Shown here piece after piece: positions 8,378 to 15,408 of a stretch of DNA of 16,748 nucleotides (position 1 is the first letter of the stretch; each line of letters starts with the position of its first letter). The position numbers and the translations under genes were made by a program. Location: NCBI GenBank assembly GCA_013214445.1, contig JABSPG010000026.1, positions 1-16,748 on the forward strand. The letters run 5' to 3'. The notes below the pieces were generated by a model. That model saw only the letters and a program-made list of their open reading frames with translations, was not told where the DNA came from and did not search any database. Source of the stretch: Ekhidna sp. (GTDB taxonomy: Bacteria > Bacteroidota > Bacteroidia > Cytophagales > Cyclobacteriaceae).

Positions 8378-8851
8378 TTAATCTACTCTGGTCATGTAGA
8401 CATTTCTCTCTTTGTCATCTACATCATCTGAACTAATTAGAATCCCATCTTGCATGGTCCATTCGTCATTGTCTGTTGAGATATTTAATTGATCATCATC
8501 CTCACCTTCAATGTCCTCTATTACAAGATTGCCTCTTTTGTTGATAAACCAAGTGCCCGTTCCTGAATCCGTTTCATCATAAGCATTCACGGTCACTTTT
8601 ACTTTATTATTAGATCTGAATTCGAAATAGATATCAATGTCCTCCATGATACCTCCAACAAAACCTGATACCGCTTTTATGATCACTTCTTCCAGCATGT
8701 TGTCAGCTTCTTCGGCTTCTTTATCCATTTCTTCTTCAATGTCGATGACAAGTTTCCAGGTACCCAGAACATCTTTTTCCTTGATTTTCTGAGCATCTAC
8801 ACTTACGGCCAGCAAGCATATTGCGATAATTAGGGTTATTGATCTTTTCAT
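8378..8851 (-). CDS. Small secreted acidic protein, lipocalin-like (unknown function)
   Basis: A 157-residue protein with a clear signal peptide (KR at the start, hydrophobic 5-17, likely cleavage after VDA at residue 20). No lipobox Cys is seen, so it is probably periplasmic or secreted. The mature part begins with a LGTWKL motif at 29-34. It then has an acidic helix-like stretch (residues 38-56), beta-rich segments such as IYFEFRSNNKVKVTV, and GTGTWFINKRGNLVI at about 97-111. This order resembles lipocalin-like 'how different from baseline' domains widespread in Bacteroidota secreted proteins. The protein is strongly acidic, with runs of Asp/Glu around 114-120 and 142-148. I do not recognise a specific family. 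It converges on the pyrophosphohydrolase gene and diverges from ffh. Confidence 0.7.
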   Translation of the reverse strand: MKRSITLIIAICLLAVSVDAQKIKEKDVLGTWKLVIDIEEEMDKEAEEADNMLEEVIIKAVSGFVGGIMEDIDIYFEFRSNNKVKVTVNAYDETDSGTGTWFINKRGNLVIEDIEGEDDDQLNISTDNDEWTMQDGILISSDDVDDKERNVYMTRVD

Positions 8852-8949
8852 GGTCTTTGTATTTTGTTATGCAAGGTACTGGTTATACTCTATTTCTTAA
8901 TCGAAGGTTTCAATTAATCAAAAATGATTACTCTCTAAGCACTATTTGA

Positions 8950-8957
8950 TACTTTTG
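8950..8957 (+). promoter_or_regulatory. Putative -7 box (TACTTTTG) of ffh
   Basis: TACTTTTG matches the Bacteroidota consensus TAnnTTTG exactly. Its last base is 24 nt before the ffh ATG, nearly the same spacing as the box before the NSS gene. A -33 TTG is not evident, so this remains a motif-level call. Confidence 0.42.
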
Positions 8958-8980
8958 TAATTGGAAATCAAGAGCAATTT

Positions 8981-10309
8981 ATGTTTGATAATTTAAGTGT
9001 AAAACTAGACAGAGCTTTCAAAACCCTCAAAGGCCAGGGACAGATCACAGAGATTAATATAGCTACTACTGTGAAGGAGATTAGGAGAGCTCTAGTTGAT
9101 GCCGATGTGAACTACAAAGTAGCTAAGGACGTCACGGATAAGATTCGAGAAGAAGCCTTAGGTAGAGATGTTCTGATTGCTGTTTCTCCGGGTCAATTAC
9201 TTACAAAAATTGTTTCCGAAGAGCTCACCAAGCTTATGGGTGAGACGAATGTGCCTATCAATTTAGATGGCAGCCCAAATGTTATACTCATTTCCGGTTT
9301 ACAGGGATCAGGTAAAACCACATTCACAGGAAAGCTTGCGAATCTTCTTAAAAAGCAAGGTAGGACGGTCTTGCTAGCTGCTTGTGATATCTATCGTCCT
9401 GCTGCCATTGATCAGCTAAAGGTACTTGGAGAACAAGTAGGAGTGGAGGTATATGCTGAGCCTGAGAATAAGAATGCGGTGGAGATTGCCAAGAATGCAA
9501 TTAAGCATGCGAAAGACAATGGTAAAAAGACACTTATAATAGATACTGCTGGTCGTTTGGCCGTCGATGAGCAGATGATGAATGAGATATCTGATCTAAA
9601 GCAAGCAGTAAAGCCAGCTGAAACGCTATTTGTGGTTGACTCAATGACTGGTCAGGATGCTGTAAACACGGCGGCAACATTCAATGAGCGATTGAATTTT
9701 GATGGAGTGGTTTTGACTAAGCTCGACGGAGATACACGAGGTGGTGCTGCTCTTTCTATTCGCAAAGAGGTCGAGAAGCCTATTAAATATATCTCGACCG
9801 GTGAAAAAATGGATGCTATCGATCTGTTTCATCCAGACAGGATGGCGTCAAGGATTCTGGGAATGGGAGATGTCATCAGCTTAGTAGAGCGTGCTCAACA
9901 AAACTACGATGAGGAGGAAGCTCGAAGAATTAGCAAGAAGATTCGAAAAAATCAATTTGGTTTTGATGATTTTCTCGCTCAAATGGAGCAGATGAAGAAG
10001 ATGGGAAGCATGAAGGATCTTTTGGGAATGATACCTGGAATGGGAAAGGCAATCAAAGATATTGATATTGACGATGATTCATTAAAGCCTATTGAAGCAA
10101 TCATTAAGTCCATGACTCCAAAAGAACGAACACAGCCTGAGATTCTTAATGGCAATCGAAAACAAAGAATAGCAAAGGGTAGTGGCACTTCCATTCAAGA
10201 GGTGAATCAGCTGCTGAAGCAATTTGAGCAGATGCGGAAGATGATGAAGATGATGAATAAGTCGGGAGGAAAGCGAGCACTTGCCAATATGCTTGGAGGC
10301 CTGAAGTAA
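8981..10309 (+). CDS. ffh: Signal recognition particle protein Ffh
   Basis: A 442-residue SRP54-type GTPase of normal length. The N domain spans about residues 1-90. The G domain has the P-loop GLQGSGKTT at 106-114, an ACDIYRPAA insertion-box motif at 134-142, DTAGR at 188-192, TKLDGDTRGG at 246-255 and STGEK at 272-276. The methionine-rich M domain runs from about 300 to the end, with MEQMKKMGSMKDLLGMIPGM-type segments and a MRKMMKMM tail. In the cytosol Ffh binds signal sequences on ribosomes together with 4.5S RNA and docks with FtsY to deliver membrane proteins to SecYEG. No 4.5S RNA gene is seen next to it. The gene appears monocistronic: a -7 box lies upstream, and the next gene starts 102 nt later with its own candidate box. 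Confidence 0.98.
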   Translation: MFDNLSVKLDRAFKTLKGQGQITEINIATTVKEIRRALVDADVNYKVAKDVTDKIREEALGRDVLIAVSPGQLLTKIVSEELTKLMGETNVPINLDGSPNVILISGLQGSGKTTFTGKLANLLKKQGRTVLLAACDIYRPAAIDQLKVLGEQVGVEVYAEPENKNAVEIAKNAIKHAKDNGKKTLIIDTAGRLAVDEQMMNEISDLKQAVKPAETLFVVDSMTGQDAVNTAATFNERLNFDGVVLTKLDGDTRGGAALSIRKEVEKPIKYISTGEKMDAIDLFHPDRMASRILGMGDVISLVERAQQNYDEEEARRISKKIRKNQFGFDDFLAQMEQMKKMGSMKDLLGMIPGMGKAIKDIDIDDDSLKPIEAIIKSMTPKERTQPEILNGNRKQRIAKGSGTSIQEVNQLLKQFEQMRKMMKMMNKSGGKRALANMLGGLK

Positions 10310-10379
10310 ACATTCGTTGGGCTGACCAAGCTCAAGAATTTGACTGACATAGCTCCTGTTTTCAGGGCGTATGGTTCCA

Positions 10380-10387
10380 TACATTAG
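10380..10387 (+). promoter_or_regulatory. Putative -7 box (TACATTAG) of the universal stress protein gene
   Basis: TACATTAG differs from TAnnTTTG at one base and lies 25 nt (last base to ATG) before the start codon, the same spacing as the boxes of neighbouring genes. No -33 element is clear. Confidence 0.28.
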
Positions 10388-10411
10388 AGGTTGAAATAAA
10401 ACTACAATGCC

Positions 10412-11266
10412 ATGAAGACCATACTAGTTCCTACCGATTTTTCCGTACTATCCAATCACGCAATAGACTTTGCGATTAAGCTTGCCAAACCTCTGAAAGC
10501 GCAAGTTCAAGTAGTGCATTTTGAAGATGTTCCATTAGGTGATTTATCGCTCCATTTGACAGGTGAAGCGGGCAATGGTGCTATTTCTTCGGATTCGCTT
10601 TATAGCGCTCAGCTTTTCAGGGCAAATAAGCAAAAATTGGCAGCTATCGAAGGCAGCTACGATACGGCTGATATCAATCTACGTGCTTTTCAGTGTGGGG
10701 GAGGATTTTTGACAGGTATTGAAAAGTATACCAGTGAAAATGAAGTCGATTTGATTGTAATTGGTACCACTGGTGAGCAAAGTATTCAGGAATTCTTTAG
10801 TGGAAATCATACTGAACAGCTGATTGAAAATGTTCCTGTGCCTGTTCTATCAGTACAAGACCAGCAGCTTCATCGGGTAGAAGACATTGTCTTAGGTCTC
10901 GATATCGAAGATGAGGAGTATACCTTGAATGCGTTACGCCAGGTGAAAACGATTTGCGACGCATTGGGATCTACACTGCATATAGTAGATATTACTAAGT
11001 CCCAAAATGACAATGCAATGATGCAAGTGCTAGATCAGATGGCCAAGAAAACTGGTTTAACCAATTACTTGGTAGATGTGATCGAAGCGAGTAATTCCAA
11101 GGAAGCGCTTTTGGAATATGCAGAAGGAACAGATGCAGGATTGATCATTGTGCTGTCAAGAGCAAAGGGTGGTTTGAATAGGTTTGTTCAGCATTCTTTT
11201 GCTACGCGTTTGACTAAGGATTCATCGATCCCAGTATTGACAATCAATAAAAAATACTTTAGTTAG
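10412..11266 (+). CDS. Universal stress protein with two Usp domains
   Basis: A 284-residue cytoplasmic protein made of two UspA-like Rossmann domains. Domain 1 (about residues 1-148) begins MKTILVPTDFS and contains a G-x2-G-x9-G nucleotide-binding motif at 118-131 (IGTTGEQ to GN). It then has the usual NVPVPVLSV end strand. Domain 2 (about 157-280) starts DIVLGLDIEDEEY and ends SIPVLTINKK. Its loop LSRAKGGLNRFVQHSFA lacks the full G-x2-G-x9-G(S/T) pattern, so it probably does not bind ATP in the standard way. Tandem Usp proteins of this size are common in Bacteroidota and are tied to stress or starvation survival, with no defined enzyme reaction. It runs convergently into the PLP-enzyme gene, with a 28-nt gap that forms a hairpin. 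Confidence 0.92.
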   Translation: MKTILVPTDFSVLSNHAIDFAIKLAKPLKAQVQVVHFEDVPLGDLSLHLTGEAGNGAISSDSLYSAQLFRANKQKLAAIEGSYDTADINLRAFQCGGGFLTGIEKYTSENEVDLIVIGTTGEQSIQEFFSGNHTEQLIENVPVPVLSVQDQQLHRVEDIVLGLDIEDEEYTLNALRQVKTICDALGSTLHIVDITKSQNDNAMMQVLDQMAKKTGLTNYLVDVIEASNSKEALLEYAEGTDAGLIIVLSRAKGGLNRFVQHSFATRLTKDSSIPVLTINKKYFS

Positions 11267-11276
11267 TGAGATGGGT

Positions 11277-11306
11277 GCTTCTATTTGAAGTTAATCAAAT
11301 AGATGC
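11277..11306. terminator. Hairpin at the convergent usp / PLP-enzyme junction
   Basis: TCTATTTGA (11280-11288) pairs with TCAAATAGA (11295-11303) around the 6-nt loop AGTTAA. Two more G-C pairs lie beyond one T-T mismatch. The right arm includes the stop codon of the minus-strand gene. No T-tract follows on either strand, so intrinsic termination would be weak. It may instead act as a 3'-end stabiliser or a rho-assisted stop. Confidence 0.4.
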
Positions 11307-13127
11307 GACAAATTCTTCAAAAACTTCTTTATGTCTTTGTAAATCCATGGAAGGGGATAAAGCTACTCTTGCGATGTAGTCTTTATCTTCTTCTTTAGTT
11401 GTTCCCTGCGTTGAGGTAGCTGGTATGGTCCAATAGCATCCTTTTAATTGTCCATAGCTTACACAGTATTTACTTTCCTCAGGAATTTGAGTGATCATCA
11501 TATTGATCAATCTGTCGTTTAGTGCTCTTTTGTAAGCTTCCTTTTCTTCTATACTATTGCCCTTAACAGGTAGATCTAATGAAAATACAGAAGGTGTGAA
11601 ACCCTCTTTGGCCAACTCCTCAGACACAAAATTGATTTTGGCCTCTGGAAGTGTGTTTCCAATATACTTTACAAAATCTCTTGTATTATGATAAGCCGTT
11701 TCAATGCGTTTTATCATAGATGGCATTTGCTCTGCAAGTAAGTCCATCTGAAGTCCTGTGGCTTCATTGTCACACAGTTTTAGATGTTTTTCGATCTTTT
11801 CCAGATAGGTATCTCCCTTTTCATTAGCTACACAGTATCCTGCAGTACATTTTCCTCCACTTGGAAACTTAGATCCGCTGACATATGAAATTGCCTCGAT
11901 ATCCCTGAATAACCCTTGACTACTGAGAAATGGTACATTGGGACAAAATGTCTGGTCTATGATGAAAATAGGTGAAATCGCTCCTTTTCCACTTTTGGTT
12001 ATCCTCTTTTTAGTTAAAGCATCTCTCAGTTCCAACAGGTTCGGAACTTCAACGCGAGGATTGGTTGGTATCTCCACAATGATTAATGGAACAGCATCCA
12101 AGTTTGCGGCTTCAGTTAACACCAGTTCCACACTGCTAACCATATCTTGCTCACGATCCACTGGTAAGTCCACCACCTCTACACGTTCAAGGCATGCAGA
12201 AATACGTCTAGCTTGATCATTGGTGCCTCCATAGCAATTTGGAGGGATAATTATTTTGATCTCTTTCTCAGGATAGGTCTCGCTGATTTTGTCAATCAAG
12301 CCCATAGATATTGAATATTGAATAGACAGTCCACTGGAGCCTATTAAGGGTTTGCTGATCGTTTGGGTAACCTCCTGAATCGTTTTCGCTAGATTTTGCT
12401 GAGCAGTTTTATTGACCTCATGTTTTTGAGGATCATTTTTTGAAATGAGGGAGTGAAGGAGTGAAAGACAATCCGCTGGCGTCATTGCAATGGTCTCTCT
12501 TCTTCTGAAGTGCTGAATTTCAGAGATATAGTCATCACCTACCGAAGGATTAATAGCTATAATGCTTCCAAGACCCTCAATTAGATTGATTTGAAAATCT
12601 CCAATATTTGTAGCTTCAATGTTTGAGTTTTCAACGTTTTCAATGAGAACTGTACTCCCAGCAAATGGTGGTAGTGCACTGGTCTCACTTACTAAAAGTA
12701 ATTCAAATGAGTAACCATATACATTCTTGAGTGCTTCCCAGTCTATATTAGGCTCTGTGGAATACACGATTCTTGTTTCGACTTTATCGAGAAGGTTTTT
12801 TCTTAAAACAGCCAAGAGAGGAGCAGTTGAAGAAGAAAAACTAATGATGTTTTCAGTGGGTAGTTCAGTCTCTTTGGCAATAGACCATTCCAGTACACTA
12901 GAAAGGGGATGACCTAGTCTGATGTAGTCGTATGCTGTAGGAAGCTCTTGTAAACGCTGCTTACTTACCTCATTCGATCCATACAGTGTTTCAAAGCCTT
13001 GGATAAACGCTACTTTAGCCAATTCTTCATTGTAAATATCAAGTCGATGAGTGGTGAGATTTAACCAATCATCTGGCATCTCCGAAAGTACACTTTCAAT
13101 AAAACTAAGAAGGTTACTTTTAGTCAT
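11295..13127 (-). CDS. Cys/Met metabolism-type PLP-dependent enzyme with duplicated, lysine-less N-terminal half
   Basis: A 610-residue protein, against about 380-400 for ordinary cystathionine gamma-synthase/lyase enzymes. Residues 258-610 show the Cys/Met PLP fold: phosphate-site GSSGLSIQY at 263-271, CYGGT at 298-302, EIPTNPRVEV at 352-361, cofactor aspartate D391 in IIDQTF, and the PLP lysine K420 in VSGSKFPSGG. The N-terminal part repeats family features in short form: Y68-x-R70-LGHP (the YSRxGNPT motif), ISFSSSTAP at 95-103, and HFRRRETIAMTPADCLSLL at 206-224, which resembles the segment after the lysine. No lysine is present at the matching site. This suggests a tandem or inserted degenerate copy. 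A sulfur amino-acid gamma- or beta-elimination/replacement reaction is likely, but substrate and product cannot be named. The gene is monocistronic and faces the usp gene. Confidence 0.8.
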   Translation of the reverse strand: MTKSNLLSFIESVLSEMPDDWLNLTTHRLDIYNEELAKVAFIQGFETLYGSNEVSKQRLQELPTAYDYIRLGHPLSSVLEWSIAKETELPTENIISFSSSTAPLLAVLRKNLLDKVETRIVYSTEPNIDWEALKNVYGYSFELLLVSETSALPPFAGSTVLIENVENSNIEATNIGDFQINLIEGLGSIIAINPSVGDDYISEIQHFRRRETIAMTPADCLSLLHSLISKNDPQKHEVNKTAQQNLAKTIQEVTQTISKPLIGSSGLSIQYSISMGLIDKISETYPEKEIKIIIPPNCYGGTNDQARRISACLERVEVVDLPVDREQDMVSSVELVLTEAANLDAVPLIIVEIPTNPRVEVPNLLELRDALTKKRITKSGKGAISPIFIIDQTFCPNVPFLSSQGLFRDIEAISYVSGSKFPSGGKCTAGYCVANEKGDTYLEKIEKHLKLCDNEATGLQMDLLAEQMPSMIKRIETAYHNTRDFVKYIGNTLPEAKINFVSEELAKEGFTPSVFSLDLPVKGNSIEEKEAYKRALNDRLINMMITQIPEESKYCVSYGQLKGCYWTIPATSTQGTTKEEDKDYIARVALSPSMDLQRHKEVFEEFVASI

Positions 13128-13150
13128 TTTGGGGTCGTTTTTGGGAGTTG

Positions 13151-13158
13151 CTAAAGTA
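13151..13158 (-). promoter_or_regulatory. Putative -7 box (TACTTTAG, minus strand) of the PLP-enzyme gene
   Basis: On the minus strand TACTTTAG differs by one base from TAnnTTTG, and its last base lies 24 nt before the ATG. It overlaps a perfect 6-bp inverted repeat AAGTAG-AAAA-CTACTT (13154-13169), which could be an operator or just part of the leader. No -33 TTG is evident. Confidence 0.3.
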
Positions 13159-13212
13159 GAAAACTACTTATAAAGGTTATGTATATGATCGTAGAAATAG
13201 GAATGATTCCTA

Positions 13213-13247
13213 CCAAAAGAAAAAGCCTCATCTTTTGATGAGGCTTT
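13213..13247 (-). terminator. Rho-independent terminator of groES-groEL
   Basis: An 11-bp perfect stem AAAGCCTCATC/GATGAGGCTTT (13222-13232 with 13237-13247) has a TTTT loop. On the minus strand it is followed by a T-rich run (TTCTTTTGG-like, down to about 13213). It begins about 21 nt after the groEL stop codon. Confidence 0.88.
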
Positions 13248-13268
13248 GTATTATCTAGCAATATGATT

Positions 13269-14903
13269 TTACATCATGCCGCCCATGCCACCACCAGGCA
13301 TTGGAGGCATTGGAGCTGCACCTTCTGCTTCAGGCTCCTCAGCAACTACACACTCTGTAGTCAATAGGAGAGAGGCAATAGAAGAAGCATTCTCTAATGC
13401 TAATCTTGTCACTTTAGTAGGATCAATAATACCAACTTGGAACATATTTACATATTCTCCATTTGCAGCATTGAATCCATAATCAGCTTTTCCACCGGCA
13501 ACTTCGTTTACAACTACTGAAGCTTCACCACCAGCATTTTCAACGATCGTTCTTAGAGGAGCTTGGATTGCATTTCTTACAATTGTCACTCCGGTATTTT
13601 GATCTTCATTGTCTAAAGTCAGACCGTCAAGTGCTTCCATAGCTCTAATCAGAGCAACACCACCACCAGCAACGATACCTTCCTGTACCGCAGCTCTAGT
13701 TGCGTGAAGGGCATCATCTACTCTGTCCTTCTTCTCTTTCATTTCTACTTCTGTAGCTGCTCCAATGTACAGGATAGCAACACCTCCAGAAAGCTTAGCT
13801 AGTCTTTCTTGCAACTTCTCTTTGTCATAGTCAGAAGTTGTATTTTCGATTTGCTGCTTGATTTGATTTACTCGAGCAGTGATATCATCTTTTTGTCCAG
13901 CTCCATTTACAATAGTGGTATTGTCCTTGTCAATGTTTACTTTCTCAGCAGTTCCAAAGTAATCAATGGTAGCGTTCTCTAGCTTGTAACCTCTTTCTTC
14001 AGAAATAACAGTACCTCCAGTAAGAATAGCAATATCTTCTAGCATTGCTTTTCTTCTATCGCCAAAACCAGGAGCTTTTACAGCAGCGATTTTAAGAGAC
14101 CCTCTAATTTTGTTTACCACAAGCGTAGCAAGTGCTTCGCCTTCTACATCCTCAGCAATGATTAATAAAGGCTTTCCAGTCTGAGCAGTTGCTTCAAGAA
14201 TAGGAAGCAATTCCTTCATATTAGAAACCTTCTTATCGTAGATCAAGATGTAAGGACTTTCTAACTCAGCTTCCATTTTGTCTGTGTTAGTCACAAAGTA
14301 CGGAGATAAATAACCTCTGTCAAACTGCATACCTTCTACAGTTTTCACTTCAGTTTCTGTTCCCTTAGCTTCTTCTACAGTGATTACTCCGTCTTTACCC
14401 ACTTTCTCCATCGCATCGGCAATCATTTTACCGATTTCAGGATCGTTGTTAGCAGATACAGACGCCACTTGAGCGATCTCATCATTAGTCTTAATGTCTT
14501 TAGACTGCTTTTGAAGGTTTTCAACAACAGCTGCTACAGCTTTGTCAATACCTCTTTTAAGATCCATAGGGTTAGCACCAGCCGCAACATTTTTGATTCC
14601 GTGACCAAAAATTGCTTGAGTAAGTACAGTTGCAGTTGTTGTTCCATCTCCAGCATCATCTGCTGTTTTAGAAGCAACTTCTTTGACGAGCTGAGCTCCC
14701 ATGTTTTCAATAGGCTCTTTAAGCTCAATTTCTTTTGCTACAGAAACACCATCCTTCGTCACGTTCGGTGCTCCAAATTTTTTGTCTAAGATTACGTTTC
14801 GTCCCTTAGGTCCTAGGGTTACCTTAACGGCATCAGCAAGTACGTCTACACCTTTTTTGATGCTATCTCTTGCGTCAGTATTAAAGAATATATCTTTTGC
14901 CAT
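13269..14903 (-). CDS. groL: Chaperonin GroEL (60 kDa)
   Basis: A 544-residue group I chaperonin, full length and highly conserved. It starts MAKDIFFNTDAR. It carries the nucleotide-site segments TLGPKGRNV at about 29-37, VTKDGVSVAKEI at 48-59 and the DGTTT motif at 86-90. The equatorial GIVAGGGVAL segment comes later, and the C-terminus ends in the Gly-Met tail GGGMGGMM, which lines the cavity floor. It forms the double-ring ATP-driven folding chamber in the cytosol, capped by GroES. The gene starts 31 nt after groES on the same strand, the usual bicistronic order, and is closed by a strong terminator. No truncation or frameshift is seen. Confidence 0.99.
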   Translation of the reverse strand: MAKDIFFNTDARDSIKKGVDVLADAVKVTLGPKGRNVILDKKFGAPNVTKDGVSVAKEIELKEPIENMGAQLVKEVASKTADDAGDGTTTATVLTQAIFGHGIKNVAAGANPMDLKRGIDKAVAAVVENLQKQSKDIKTNDEIAQVASVSANNDPEIGKMIADAMEKVGKDGVITVEEAKGTETEVKTVEGMQFDRGYLSPYFVTNTDKMEAELESPYILIYDKKVSNMKELLPILEATAQTGKPLLIIAEDVEGEALATLVVNKIRGSLKIAAVKAPGFGDRRKAMLEDIAILTGGTVISEERGYKLENATIDYFGTAEKVNIDKDNTTIVNGAGQKDDITARVNQIKQQIENTTSDYDKEKLQERLAKLSGGVAILYIGAATEVEMKEKKDRVDDALHATRAAVQEGIVAGGGVALIRAMEALDGLTLDNEDQNTGVTIVRNAIQAPLRTIVENAGGEASVVVNEVAGGKADYGFNAANGEYVNMFQVGIIDPTKVTRLALENASSIASLLLTTECVVAEEPEAEGAAPMPPMPGGGMGGMM

Positions 14904-14934
14904 GATTATTATTGATTTTCTTTGATTTGATTAA

Positions 14935-15213
14935 TTAAACTATTCCGTAAATGTCAGCTTCTTTCATGATCAAGAACTCTTTACCATCGATAGTGACTTC
15001 AGTTCCTGAGTATTTGCCATAAAGCACTTGATCACCGACTTTTACATTGATAGGCTCGTCTTTCTTACCAGTACCGATTGCCACAATCTCGCCTTTTTGG
15101 GGCTTTTCTTTAGCTGTGTCAGGGATGATAATGCCTGATGCTGTTTTCTCTTCAGCCGCAGCAGGTTCTACAAGAACTCTGTCAGCAAGTGGTTTGAAAT
15201 TTACTTTGGACAT
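14935..15213 (-). CDS. groES: Co-chaperonin GroES (10 kDa)
   Basis: A 92-residue protein with the GroES fold signature: FKPLADRVLVEP at 6-17, a mobile loop EEKTASGIIIPDTAKEKPQKG at about 21-41 with the hydrophobic III triplet that contacts GroEL, GDQVLYGKYSGTEV around 62-75, and a C-terminal YGIV. It caps the GroEL ring in an ATP-dependent way. It is the first gene of the operon, 31 nt before groEL. The 195-nt divergent region upstream holds no CIRCE inverted repeat. It has a sigma54-like -24/-12 element and a cluster of TGACA boxes, so heat or stress control probably differs from the HrcA type. Confidence 0.98.
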   Translation of the reverse strand: MSKVNFKPLADRVLVEPAAAEEKTASGIIIPDTAKEKPQKGEIVAIGTGKKDEPINVKVGDQVLYGKYSGTEVTIDGKEFLIMKEADIYGIV

Positions 15214-15261
15214 GTTTTTAAACGTTTATGTTTATGTTGAATTTCTAATTTGATTCCCCTA

Positions 15262-15279
15262 GTACATTTTGTGTGCCAA
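15262..15279 (-). promoter_or_regulatory. Sigma54-like -24/-12 element upstream of groES
   Basis: On the minus strand the sequence reads TTGGCAC-ACAAA-ATGTAC. The -24 half TTGGCAC is a full match. The -12 half has GT where GC is expected, at exactly the right spacing (12 bases from GG to GT). The predicted start would lie near 15252, about 40 nt before the groES ATG. No primary-sigma -7 box is found at the usual 22-25 nt spacing. The call is tentative because of the -12 mismatch. Confidence 0.35.
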
Positions 15280-15280
15280 C

Positions 15281-15378
15281 TGTCATTGACTCAATTTTTT
15301 ATGTCCTATTCTGACAGATTAGCAGTATAGAATGACATATTCCTCTAAAATGGAGAGGCAAGACTTGACAAACTGACA
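15281..15378. promoter_or_regulatory. Cluster of five TGACA/TGTCA boxes between groES and the divergent gene
   Basis: TGTCA lies at 15281 and TGACA at 15312, 15333, 15366 and 15374 on the plus strand. The last pair is spaced 8 nt. Relative to the predicted groES start near 15252 the paired boxes fall about 115-126 nt upstream, where activator sites of sigma54 promoters commonly sit. Five copies of a 5-mer in under 100 nt is more than expected by chance in this composition. Confidence 0.35.
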
Positions 15379-15393
15379 TTTCACCGCTAATTT
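15365..15393 (+). promoter_or_regulatory. Candidate promoter of the 235-aa gene (TTGACA-N17-TAATTT)
   Basis: TTGACA (15365-15370) and TAATTT (15388-15393) are 17 nt apart, as in a sigma70-type promoter. The TTG also fits a Bacteroidota -33 element. The leader would be only about 9 nt. The -35-like hexamer overlaps a TGACA box, so both directions could be controlled together. Confidence 0.27.
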
Positions 15394-15408
15394 CTAATTA
15401 AAAAAGGA

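Noticed and set aside
10369..10382. Inverted repeat GTATGG-TT-CCATAC between ffh and usp
   Set aside because: The 2-nt loop is too tight for the full stem, and no T-tract follows, so I do not call a terminator.
10310..10411. A 4.5S RNA gene next to ffh
   Set aside because: The 102-nt gap shows no extended hairpin with the conserved SRP RNA apical loop.
14469..14789. Plus-strand open frame of 106 codons inside groEL
   Set aside because: It is antisense to a highly conserved gene, Cys/Ser-rich, with no family resemblance.
15214..15408. CIRCE/HrcA operator upstream of groES
   Set aside because: No TTAGCACTC-N9-GAGTGCTAA or near match is present.
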